Shown here piece after piece: positions 34,067 through 43,198 of a stretch of DNA of 64,000 bases. The DNA is from Zingiber officinale (taxonomy: Eukaryota > Streptophyta > Magnoliopsida > Zingiberales > Zingiberaceae), in NCBI RefSeq assembly GCF_018446385.1, contig NC_056001.1, positions 106,618,436 to 106,682,435 of the forward strand, read 5' to 3'. A program made the position numbers and the translations under genes. Under the pieces are notes generated by a model. That model made no database searches, had not been told where the DNA came from, and saw only the letters and a list, made by a program, of their open reading frames with translations. Each line of letters opens with the position of its first letter. Position 1 is the first letter of the stretch.

Positions 34067-35074
34067 CTTTCTTCTCCACGACGACGCTGCTAGAGAGCAT
34101 TGTCGCCGCCCCAGGAGGCCTTCGATGTCACTTGTAGCGACCTTTGCCTGAGCCTGCCAGCACGCCGGCAACCCACTGCCCTCCTTTTCCTCTCTTTCCG
34201 CTGCCGCTGTAGCTGTCGACACTACAGTCCATCACCACAGCCGCTTTTTCCCCCTTTTCCATACGTCTCCTCCATTCTTTCTCAGTCGCCACCACCCTTA
34301 TCGCCGGTTAGACATGTAATCGACCATCCCTTCTTTTTTCGGTGTCATCACCCACTCCACAACCCACGGCGAGTAGTTCTTAGTCGTCGGCGCCGCTACC
34401 AACACCTCAGATTCGTCGGTCCGGTTCTCCGGCACTCGATCTGTAGTGTCGTATGCCTCCAATGTCGATCGAGCCCCCGAGCCCTCGCTGTCATTATATT
34501 TTGACCGGACTTGGGTGATCTTTTTATGTTCCGACCTTCGTGCCGTCATTGTATCTCAGCCTGCGTGCCAATCTCATATCCCGTCCTACGTGCTAATCTC
34601 ATATCCCGGCCTGCATGCCGCTAGTACCTCCGGGCCTGCATGCCGCTATTATCTCCCGACCCGCAACTCGTCTTCCAGCTCCGTGCCGCATCCTGCTCCG
34701 CTTCGTCGGATCCAGTCCTTCATCTGGCTCAGAGTCATCTATTCTCTCTTCCGGGTCACAACAACTCAAACAGTGTCCCATCCGAGAGCACCCCCGTGGG
34801 CCAGGGTACGTTACCGTATTTATTCTCCATTCATTTGATTATTCTAATATTAGTATGTTACTTATATATTCGTTGAATTTGCCTCGAGCCTCGGGGTACC
34901 AGGGACTGGGACAACCCGGTTACTGGCTGCAGGTAGTGTTGACTAGAGGACTTCTGAAAACTTGGTCAACATAAAAGTCATCTCAGCATACCCCCCTCCG
35001 GGGCATCACGACTCGGTCAACATTCCATCCACCTCACCCAGTGGTCCGTCTGACTCAGATTCTAGACAGGATCA

Positions 35075-35095
35075 ATTTGGCGTCGTTTGTGGAAA
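35075..35095 (+). promoter_or_regulatory. E5 primer binding site
   Basis: TTTGGCGTCGTTTGTGG follows the LTR end GGATCA. It resembles the TTTGGCGCCGTCTGTGG motif often seen after LTRs of plant gypsy elements; the tRNA is not identified. Confidence 0.6.
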
Positions 35096-36167
35096 TTTCT
35101 CCACCTATTCTAGAATGTGAAGATGGATGACGTCGGGAGGCTCTCCGCCATTATCACAGTCCCGGAGGATTCTGACGAACATATTATCTTCTACCCTCAC
35201 TCCACGGGTATTTGGGAGTTGAGAGATTGAGTTGGAGCTTCAGTTGGCCAACAAGTTAATTTTTCCATTATATTTTTTCTTAACTCTACTGGTATTCGGG
35301 AGCCAAGGGACCAAGACAAACCCTCAACTGATTGGTACGGCTCCTCAATCAGGTACGTTACGGGCTCTGTTCCCTTTTTACGGTTATAGGATCTACTATC
35401 GCTCCCTGATAAAAGAGTAAGATCCTAGTTCCTTGATCAAAGACTAGGGCCCTAGATCTTCGATCGAACACTAGGGGCTCAACTCCCCAATTAGACATTA
35501 GGGGCACATCTCCCCGATCAAACACTAGGGACACAGCCTCCCAATCAGTGACTTGCAGTACAGCTTCCCGATCAGGATTTAGGGGTCTTTCTCTTTGATT
35601 ACAGGCTAGGAGTCTTACTCTCCGATCAAGGATTAGGGGCCCAGCTCCCTAATCAGGTGTGTTATAGGCTCTGCACGCTTTACCATGGGGCTTTGCATCC
35701 TCTTACTGCTATAGGCGCTTCACTCTATTACTACTATATGCTTTGCATCCTCCACCTATTTTGCATCCTCTTAAGTCTATAGGCCTTGCTCTCTTCACCC
35801 ACGGTGCTCTGCTTCCTTTTATTGCTTTGGACTCTGCTCTCTTATATGGCTATGGGCTTTACTCCCTTTGACGGTCAGGGCTCGGATTATTCTCTCCCTG
35901 ACTCTACGGACATTTGGGGGTTAAGGGATCGATACTATTCCTCTCCCCAACTTCACGGGCATTTCAGAGTCAAGGGATCAAGTCAAATCCTTAGTCGGTC
36001 GACACCACTTCACGATCATGTATGATAAAGGTTTTGCTCCCTCATATTGCTACAGGCTCCACTTCTACGGACTTCATGGCTTATCTCCCTCGTTCGGGGT
36101 CAAGCGGTCTTCACTGGTCTCAGACCAACCCATCGAATCCCTTATCTCCCCCGTTCGGGGTCGAACA
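35096..36167 (+). other. E5 interior, left part (tandem repeats)
   Basis: Non-coding. About 35420-35670 repeats a unit of roughly 35 bp around ACACTAGGGGC and TCCCCGATCA. 35680-36060 repeats words such as GGCTTTGCATCCTC and TATGGGCTTTACTCCC. Near 36080 and 36150 the motif TCCCCCGTTCGGGGTC occurs as short palindromes (CCCCCGTTCGGGG). The TSD of E4 (GAACA) ends this part. Confidence 0.7.
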
Positions 36168-36469
36168 TGTTGGTGCAACCTTAGGTCAAGGTTGACCTGG
36201 TTGACCCGACTCGAGTTGACCTGACTCGAGTTGTATTTTAATGTTTGACGAAAACAGAAGAGTTGTATTTTGATGGAAGATTGTTAGTGCAACCTTGGTC
36301 AAGGTTGACCTGGTTGACCCGATGTGAGTTGACCTGACTCGGAAAAGTCCAAGCAGGGAGCTTGGCACGGGAAAAGTCCAAGCAGGGAGCTTGGCACGGA
36401 AAAAGTCCAAGTATGGAGACTTGGCACGGAGAAGTCCAAGTATGGAAACTTGGCATGGGAAGTCGGAGA

Positions 36470-36690
36470 GGGCTCGGTAGCTCGTTCTCCGGACTGAGGT
36501 CAGAGAGGGCTCGGGAGCTCGTTCTCTGGACTGGATGGAAGTCGGAGAGGGCTCGGTAGCTCGTTCTCCGGACTGAGGTCAAAGAGGGCTCGGGAGCTCG
36601 TTCTCTGGACCGGATGGAAGTCGGAGAGGGCTCGGTAGCTCGTTCTCCGAACTGTGGTCAGAGAGGGCTCGGTAGCTCGTTCTCTGGACC
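36470..36690 (+). repeat. GGAGA/AGAGA hairpin tandem repeat (E4 5' LTR)
   Basis: Six units alternating CGGAGA...TCTCCG and CAGAGA...TCTCTG around GGGCTCGGTAGCTCGT; one unit has CAAAGA on the left only. The same array is at 41571-41766 in the 3' LTR, with one pair fewer. Confidence 0.85.
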
Positions 36691-36708
36691 AGATGTGAAA
36701 GTGAAAGT

Positions 36709-36905
36709 CCTGGTGAGTGAAGCCAGGCAGTGGGAAAAGTCCTGGTGAGTGAAGCCAGGCAATGGGAAAGTCCTGGTGAGTGAAGCCAGGCAGTTGGAAA
36801 GTCCTGGTGAGTGAAGCCGGGCAGATTGGAAATCCTGGTGAGTGAAACCAGGTGAAAATCCTAGTGAGTGAAGCTAGGTGAAAGTCCTAGTGAGTGAAGC
36901 CGGGC
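36709..36905 (+). repeat. CCTGGTGAGTGAAGCCAGG hairpin tandem repeat (E4 5' LTR)
   Basis: Seven units of 28-33 bp. The stem is CCTGG/CCAGG in most, CCTAG/CTAGG in one (paired change), and mismatched or CCGGG in others. The loop TGAGTGAAG is constant. Copies also exist at 41779-41990, 56384-56490 and, reversed, in E3 and E7. Confidence 0.88.
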
Positions 36906-36913
36906 AAGGAAAA

Positions 36914-37120
36914 ATCCAGATGGATCAAGGGTGATCGGACATCTGGTGTTGAGAGGATCAAGTAGGTCAAGGGAGTGACCGGATACTTGACACGAAGAGA
37001 AAAGTCCAAGTGGGTTAAAGGGATTGACCGGACACTTGGTGGGGAGTCTTAGCAGGTCAAGGGAGTGACCTGATGCTAAGCATGAGATACCAATAGGTCA
37101 AGGTTGACCGAATATTGGTT
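36914..37120 (+). repeat. Five serial hairpins with a common GGTCA/TGACC core (E4 5' LTR)
   Basis: Each unit has the plan outer arm, GGTCA(A), short spacer, (T)TGACC, 3 bases, complementary outer arm. Outer arms are CCAGATG/CATCTGG (36916, 36940; core GATCA/TGATC), TCAAGTA/TACTTGA (36958, 36984), CCAAGTG/CACTTGG (37006, 37033), CTTAGCA/TGCTAAG (37048, 37074) and ACCAATA/TATTGGT (37089, 37113). All five arms are perfect over 7 bp although their sequences differ. Confidence 0.9.
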
Positions 37121-37150
37121 TGGAAGGCGTGGGACTTGGTTTGGGTGAAA

Positions 37151-37510
37151 ACCAAGAGCTGGATCGATCAGTGGATCGATCCAGTGATACACTGGGTTAT
37201 CTGATCGGTCTGGTGACCGATCAGTAACCAAACAGTAGCCTACTGAGTGTTATCTGATCGGTCTCCAGACCGATCAGGAAACAACGATCAGAAGGGAAGA
37301 AGTTCGGGAGAAAAGGGTGCTGATCGGACCCTGGACCGATCAGAGGGAGCTCTGATCGGTCCCCGGGACCGATCAGGATACGCACAGAGAGTTGGGCAAC
37401 TCTCTGTAAGCGTTCTGATCGGTCTGGGGACCGATCAGCATAGAGCCTGATCGGTCCCATGACCGATCAGAAGCACCCTGGACCGATCAGGATGAAGCCT
37501 GATCGGTCCA
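37151..37510 (+). repeat. Palindrome cluster, GATCGGTC/GACCGATC type (E4 5' LTR)
   Basis: About eight hairpins such as CTGATCGGTC-TGGT-GACCGATCAG, lying in U3 upstream of the TATA box. The counterpart in the 3' LTR (42231-42540) is shortened in many units. Confidence 0.9.
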
Positions 37511-37514
37511 CATC

Positions 37515-37539
37515 CTAGCCGTTGCGTAGCAACGGCTAG
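37515..37539 (+). promoter_or_regulatory. Perfect 11-bp hairpin just upstream of the LTR TATA box
   Basis: CTAGCCGTTGC, loop GTA, GCAACGGCTAG. It ends about 25 bp before TATAAAA and is identical in the 3' LTR (about 42546-42570). Confidence 0.8.
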
Positions 37540-37564
37540 TTTCTTCTGTGTCCTCTTCACAGGT

Positions 37565-37571
37565 TATAAAA
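37565..37571 (+). promoter_or_regulatory. TATA box of E4 5' LTR
   Basis: TATAAAA in the context CAGGTTATAAAAGGGG; the same context occurs at 42596-42602 in the 3' LTR. Confidence 0.75.
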
Positions 37572-38114
37572 GGGGTTGAGGAGCTACTGTTCGAGGTTAC
37601 TTCTTCTTCTTCTTCCTCTTCTTCCTACTGAGCTGCTGTTGTGCTCTTGAGCTTTGTTGAGTTCCGAAGCTTCGTGTGAGCTTCTTCGACTGGGTTCCTG
37701 CTGTTGTAGGCATCTCGTGAAGTTGCTGCTTCAACCAGTCGACGAGAAGGCAAACGTGTTTGTTTTACATTCATATTGTCTTGTGCTTCTTTGTATTTTG
37801 TGTACTTCTATCTTGCTGTTGCAAGAGTTATTGTGGCGAGGTTTCTCCACCCACAAGGAGTATATATTAGCCGGTTCTCCGGGGACTCATCCACCGATGG
37901 ATTGATAGGCTTCGTCCACCTTACGGACACGCCGAGGAGTAGGAGTTTTATCTCCGAACCTCGTTACATCGACGCGTATTGAGGTTTGATTTCTTGTCTT
38001 CGTTTCTTGTTTTTATTTCCGCTGCGCTAACCCTAGTTTGTAGAAAGAAACGAAACGATTTGGGGTCGGCTATTCACACGCCCCTCTCTAGCCGCGATCA
38101 TCGATCCTAACAAG

Positions 38115-38130
38115 TGGTATCAGAGCGAGG
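38115..38130 (+). promoter_or_regulatory. E4 primer binding site (tRNA-Met)
   Basis: TGGTATCAGAGCGAGG two bases after the LTR end; the same as in E9. Confidence 0.93.
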
Positions 38131-38176
38131 TCGCTCTTCGTCGGATCAACACCCGTAGGAGCACAAGAGCTAGAGA

Positions 38177-39640
38177 ATGGATCTATTTGGAGAAGATGTC
38201 ACGATTCCACCCTTCTACGATCGCGACGACTTCGCGCATTGGAAGGTAAGGATGAAGTATTTCCTTATGACTAACATTGAAAATTGGAGTTGTGTTCAAT
38301 TAGGTTTCAAGCCTCCGATGGACAAGAAAGAGGAAACCCTAGAGAAGAAGGAGTGGACCAAGGAACAAGTCCACCAATCCCTAGTCAACGATGAGGTATT
38401 GAAAAATTTTGAATTCTCTTTACCTAATGACATTCTATGTAAGATAGGTGGATATAACAATGCCAAGGAGTTGTGGAACAACTTGACCAAGTTCCATGAG
38501 GAGAGCTCCACTTCAAGCCATGAAGAGGAGTCAAGTGAGCTAAGTAGCTCACACCATGGAGGAGAGGAATTAGAAGTTGAGGGTTACTCAACATCTAAGG
38601 AAGAAGAGGAGGAGAGCACTTCTTCAAGATTGGAGCAAGAAGAAGCATTTACCTCCGGAAGGGATGAGGGAGAGAGTCTACATTCATCCTCAACCCTAGG
38701 TAACTCAAGCACTTTAATTTCAAGCAAATTACACATAATGTGTTTTGAGTATAGGGAGCTTGGGCACTACAAGAGTAAGTGTCCAAAGAGGATTAGAAAG
38801 TCTCCACCGGCGCCAAAGGTCAAGGAAGTCGGAGTTCCGATACGCAAAGGCAAGGAGCACGTGGTGTGCTTCCAATGCAAGCGAAGGGGACACTATAGGA
38901 GTCAATGTCCGAGGGGGAGGCAACCTCACAAGGACAAGAGACCGAGCACATCGATAGGGGGAGCTAAGGCAAACCCTAAGGTAACATTTAGGGCTCTTTC
39001 TTGCAATCATAATAAGAAACATGCTAGTAGTTTTGTTGCTATTGTCAATAATGATAAGCATGTTAACTTTAGGAACCAATACATGAGCTTAGGAGCCAAA
39101 CATGTTAACCTAGATAAGGATAGTACTAGAAATGTCAACTCTAGAATTAACCCATCTAAGGCTAAGGAAAATCTAGGTAGAAATCCCAAATCATCTAGAC
39201 ATATGCCTAGGAATACCTCAAAGAAAAATGATAAATTAAAGCTTGAGGTATTAGAGAAAGAAAATCAAGTCTTGAGGTCAAGACTTGACTCTCTAGAAAA
39301 GGCTCTTGAGGATTTGACTCTAGGGTCTAGGGGTCAAAAACCAATGTCCAAGAACAAGAAAGGTTTGGGTCACAAACCTAAGTCCCAAATGGTCAAGCCC
39401 ACTTATCACAATGTTCCATTCGATTATGGAACAAAATCTAGGGCTAGGAAGACCATCACCAAGGTCACAAGGGGAGTCACCCCTAGAGTTGATCTTGATG
39501 AGTCCCAAATGACCAAGGCTTCAAAGCCTAGGAGGGTCATTAGAAGGGTTGCTAGGGAAGTCATCCCTAGTGAATACTTAGTGAACCCAATGAGCTCCAA
39601 TAGGTATTGGGTTCCTAGGAGCGTGATTTCATCACGCTAG
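38177..39640 (+). CDS. E4 gag, intact, 487 aa, lacking the capsid core
   Basis: A single unbroken ORF from ATG at 38177. Residues 1-60 are the DUF4219-like start (FYDRDDFAHWKVRMKYFL). Residues 60-105 hold a short helical part ending KELWNNLTKFHEES. In E6 and E9 about 100 residues of UBN2-type capsid helices follow here; in E4 they are missing and a Ser/Glu-rich acidic stretch (108-175) takes their place. The first zinc knuckle (C189, Y192, H197, C202) has Tyr instead of the second Cys; the second (C231, C234, H239, C244) is perfect. Residues 351-382 form a coiled coil (LEVLEKENQVLRSRLDSLEKAL), followed by a Lys/Arg-rich tail and the C-terminal RYWVPRSV shared by all gags here. It probably binds RNA and could join particles built by a full-length gag; assembly on its own is doubtful. 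Frame intactness suggests recent activity or selection. Confidence 0.93.
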   Translation: MDLFGEDVTIPPFYDRDDFAHWKVRMKYFLMTNIENWSCVQLGFKPPMDKKEETLEKKEWTKEQVHQSLVNDEVLKNFEFSLPNDILCKIGGYNNAKELWNNLTKFHEESSTSSHEEESSELSSSHHGGEELEVEGYSTSKEEEEESTSSRLEQEEAFTSGRDEGESLHSSSTLGNSSTLISSKLHIMCFEYRELGHYKSKCPKRIRKSPPAPKVKEVGVPIRKGKEHVVCFQCKRRGHYRSQCPRGRQPHKDKRPSTSIGGAKANPKVTFRALSCNHNKKHASSFVAIVNNDKHVNFRNQYMSLGAKHVNLDKDSTRNVNSRINPSKAKENLGRNPKSSRHMPRNTSKKNDKLKLEVLEKENQVLRSRLDSLEKALEDLTLGSRGQKPMSKNKKGLGHKPKSQMVKPTYHNVPFDYGTKSRARKTITKVTRGVTPRVDLDESQMTKASKPRRVIRRVAREVIPSEYLVNPMSSNRYWVPRSVISSR

Positions 39641-41263
39641 ATGAGTTAGGGTGTGCCAACCTTACTTGAATAGGTAGTTAACCTAATCATGGTAAAAGGT
39701 GGCACTTTAGGAATTTTCAAGGTGCAATCAAGCCTTGAAAATGAAAGTGAATATTATTCCTAAGGTGATTAGAATGTGCCAACCACATTTGAGGAATTTT
39801 CTAGAATCAATCTAGTTGGCACATAGTGATCTAAAAGTCTTGAGGATATGATTTTAGGTCTATTACACTTAGGAATATAGAAATTATGGCAAAATGGTCA
39901 AAATTATCAAAAATGGCAACTAAGGCTAGAATTAGGTATTTTCTATACCTTTATGTGCTATTTGCCATATATTGTTTGCCATATGCCATGTCATGACATC
40001 ATATTTATTTTATGATCATTTAAAATGTCATGATAATGCTTAGGTTAGTTAAATGTCATGCTTTATTTAAGTTTCATACTTTATGCCATGACATCATAAC
40101 ATTGGCACATGTTTCCATTTATGATACAATTATATGTCATGTCATCATCTTGTGCATTAATGATCAATTAACTTGATTTAAGGATAAGAAACACAAGTTG
40201 ATATGGAGATCAAATTGTTGTTTAGAAAAATGCATGAGAACTTAGATTAAGCTAACCTAAACCCAAATCTCACATAAAAATTGACTTGGATGTGTTTGAT
40301 ACACCTTAGATGTGTGTGAGATATTAGGATGATGAGTTAGGAACAAGGTGCATAGTTCTTGTACCTAGATGAGCCTAATTCAAAATTGGGGATCATAGGG
40401 AAAGCTTGTGTACAAGTCATGTACATTTAGCCCTAAGATTGTGGTCCTAAATTAAATGGTTTAAAATCATTTCAAAATTGATTTGAAAAACCTTGATGAA
40501 GCTTGTCTAGTAATAGCCTTCATCATTGAGTAATTTGATACAAAGATTGATTAACTTTGAGCTATTTCAAAGAATTTTCGAACTTTGTATCAAGATTTGA
40601 AAATGGAAGTTATTTTCATCGAAAATTATTTTTCCATGATAGTATATGTTATGAGGAATGTATCCTCAAAATTTTATATTTTTGAAATTTTCTGTGATTT
40701 TCTAGAGGTTTCTGAATTTCGGGAGAAGAAAATTTCAGAAATCAGAGGTCGTGGACCGATCAGGAGGTTCCCTGATCGGTCCAGGTCTGTGTGGATCGGT
40801 CACTGGACTGATCCAGAGGAAGCCTGATCGGTCCGGTGACCGATCAGGGCGTGCCAACTTGCTGAATTTCGACTGTTTGTCTGAAATTGCAGCTGTGGAA
40901 GTGGTGTTTTGGTTTTCTAAAGGGTTGAAACTCTCCAAGACATTGTTGGTGCAATGGTCAAGGGGGAGTTGACCTTTAGGGGGAGTTTTACCTATTAGTC
41001 AGGGGAGTTGACTTTTAGGGGGAGTTTTTACTCCTAAAGACTTGAGTGATATGGGATTATCACTAAGTTAATTGTTGACCTTAGTATCAAGGGGGAAATT
41101 AAGAGTTTCAATGAAAGGTATGGGACTTTCATTAGGAAGAAACTCTTGACCTTGATTCACTCTTTTTGATGTGTGTCAAAAAGGGGGAGAGTGTAGGTTT
41201 GGGGAGAATGTTCAAGGAAGAACATTAGAAAACCTAAGTTAGGTTATGGTTTTGTCAAACATC
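39641..41263 (+). other. E4 non-coding tail between gag and 3' LTR
   Basis: About 1.6 kb without pol similarity. Repeated words around ATGCCATGACATCAT lie at 39960-40150. A small palindrome cluster is at 40749-40850 (GGACCGATCAGG..., three units). From 40960 a series of AGGGGGAG tracts (near 40963, 40978, 41018, 41090, 41180) precedes the final polypurine tract, as in Sireviruses. Confidence 0.8.
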
Positions 41264-41277
41264 AAAAAGGGGGAGAT
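41264..41277 (+). promoter_or_regulatory. E4 polypurine tract
   Basis: AAAAAGGGGGAGAT directly before the 3' LTR start TGTTGG; identical to the E2 tract. Confidence 0.92.
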
Positions 41278-43140
41278 TGTTGGTGCAACCTTAGGTCAAG
41301 GTTGACCTGGTTGACCCGACTCGAGTTGACCTGACTCGAGTTGTATTTTGATGTTTGATGAAAACAGAAGAGTTGTATTTTGATGGAAGATTGTTAGTGC
41401 AACCTTGGTCAAGGTTGACCTGGTTGACCCGAGGTGAGTTGACCTGACTCGGAAAAGTCCAAGCAGGGAGCTTGGCACGGGAAAAGTCCAAGCAGGGAGC
41501 TTGGCATGGAAAAAGTCAAAGTATGGAGACTTGGCACGGAGAAGTCCAAGTATGGAAACTTGGCATGGGAAGTCGGAGAGGGCTCGGTAGCTCGTTCTCC
41601 GGACTGAGGTCAGAGAGGGCTCGGGAGCTCGTTCTCTGGACTGGATGGAAGTCGGAGAGGGCTCGGTAGCTCGTTCTCCGGACTAAGGTCAGAGAGGGCT
41701 CGGGAGCTCGTTCTCTGGACCGGATGGAAGTCGGAGAGGGCTCGGTAGCTCGTTCTCTGGACCGGATGTGAAAGTGAAAGTCCTGGTGAGTGAAGCCAGG
41801 CAGTGGGAAAAGTCCTGGTGAGTGAAGCCAGGCAATGGGAAAGTCCTGGTGAGTGAAGCCAGGCAGTTGGAAAGTCCTGGTGAGTGAAGCCGGGCAGATT
41901 GGAAATCCTGGTGAGTGAAGCCAGGTGAAAATCCTAGTGAGTGAAGCTAGGTGAAAGTCCTGGTGAGTGAAGCCGGGCAAGGGAAAATCCAGATGGATCA
42001 AGGGTGATCGGACATCTGGTGTTGAGAAGGTCAAGTAGGTCAAGGGAGTGACCGGATACTTGACACGAAGAGAAAAGTCCAAGTGGGTCAAAGGGATTGA
42101 CCGGACACTTGGTGGGGAGTCTTAGCAGGTTAAGGGAGTGACCAGATGCTAAGCATGAGATACCAATAGGTCAAGGTTGACCGGATATTAGTTTGGAAGG
42201 CGTGAGACTTGGTTTGGGCGAAAACCAAGAGCTGGATCGATCGATCCATGATATACTTGTTATTTGATCGGTCCGGTGACCGATCAAGGCGTGCCAGTTT
42301 CATCGTGTTATCTGATCGGTCTCTAGACCGATCAGAAACAACGATCAGAAGGGAAGAAGTTCGGGAGAAAAAGGTGCTGATCGGACCGATCAGAGGAAGC
42401 CCGATCGGTCCCGGGACCGATCAGATCGCACGCAGAGTTGGGCAACTCATGAGCGTTGATCGGCCGGGACCGATCGATAGAGCCCTGATCGGTCCCATGA
42501 CCGATCGGTCCTTTCCCTCCGGATGAAGTTCGATCGGTCCACATCCTAGCCGTTGCGTAGCAACGGCTAGTTTCTTCTGTGTCTTCTTCGCAGGTTATAA
42601 AAGGGGTTGAGGAGCTACTGTTCGAGGTTACTTCTTCTTCTTCCTCTTCTTCCTACTGAGCTGCTGCTGTGCTCTTGAGCTTTGTTGAGTTCTGAAGCTT
42701 CGTGTGAGCTTCTTCGACTGGGTTCCTGCTGTTGTAGGCATCTCGTGAAGTTGCTGCTTCAACCAGTCGACGAGAAGGCAAACGTGTTTGTTTTACATTC
42801 ATATTGTCTTGTGCTTCTTTGTATTTTGTGTACTTCTATCTTGCTGTTGCAAGAGTTATTGTGGCGAGGTTTCTCCACCCACAAGGAGTATATATTAGCC
42901 GGTTCTCCGGGGACTCATCCACCGACGGATTGATAGGCTTCGTCCACCTTACGGACACGCCGAGGAGTAAGAGTTTTATCTCCGAACCTCGTTACATCGA
43001 CGCGTATTGAGGTTTGATTTCTTGTCTTCGTTTCTTGTTTTTATTTTCGCTGCGCTAACCCTAGTTTGTAGAAAGAAACGAAACGATTTGGGGTCGGCTA
43101 TTCACACCCCCCTCTCTAGCCGCGATCATCGATCCTAACA
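41278..43140 (+). repeat. E4 3' LTR (1863 bp)
   Basis: Same ends and order as the 5' LTR. It is 82 bp shorter: one GGAGA repeat pair is lost and, in the palindrome region 42231-42540, several hairpins have lost their loops or part of a stem (for example TGATCGGACCGATCAG where the 5' copy has a longer loop). Outside these regions the two copies are almost the same. Confidence 0.95.
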
Positions 43141-43198
43141 GAACAGTCTTCACTGGTCTCGGACCAGCCCATCGGATCCCTTCATTGGTCTAGCAGTT

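Larger units (their letters stand above)
29725..35074 (+). repeat. E5 5' LTR, split by E6
   Basis: 29725-30249 plus 34072-35074 together match the intact copy at 46119-47636. The LTR starts TGATACGG and ends GGATCA. Its central GC-rich, CT-rich coding-like frames (for example 29724-30161) recur in the other LTR with different frames and are not genes. Short tandem units with CTCATATCCCGGCCTGC lie at about 34545-34680. Confidence 0.88.
36168..38112 (+). repeat. E4 5' LTR (1945 bp)
   Basis: TGTTGGTGCAACC to CGATCCTAACA. In order it contains a duplicated start segment (36168-36345), CCAAGC/GCTTGG-type hairpins (36345-36460), GGAGA hairpin repeats (36470-36690), CCTGG hairpin repeats (36709-36905), five GGTCA hairpins (36914-37120), a palindrome cluster (37151-37510), an 11-bp hairpin (37515-37539), a TATA box (37565) and the block conserved with E2/E9 (about 37913-37943). 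Confidence 0.95.
36168..43140 (+). mobile_element. E4: complete gag-only Sirevirus-like element, 6.97 kb
   Basis: Perfect 5-bp duplication GAACA (36163-36167 and 43141-43145). 5' LTR 36168-38112, primer site 38115, intact gag 38177-39640, non-coding tail 39641-41263, polypurine tract 41264-41277, 3' LTR 41278-43140. There is no pol at all, and none of the 1.6-kb tail resembles pol. Both LTRs are closely similar apart from the palindrome region. It is the reference copy for the gag-only family in this window. Confidence 0.95.

Noticed and set aside
37151..37510. Regularly spaced palindromes looking like a CRISPR array
   Set aside because: Loops and spacers are irregular, there are no cas genes, the context is an LTR, and the genome is a plant.
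38115..38130. tRNA-like sequence
   Set aside because: Only the primer-complementary bases are present; no cloverleaf follows. It is a primer binding site.
41516..42091. 191-codon minus-strand frame over the E4 LTR
   Set aside because: It spans the tandem hairpin repeats of the LTR, and a comparable frame arises in each repeat copy.
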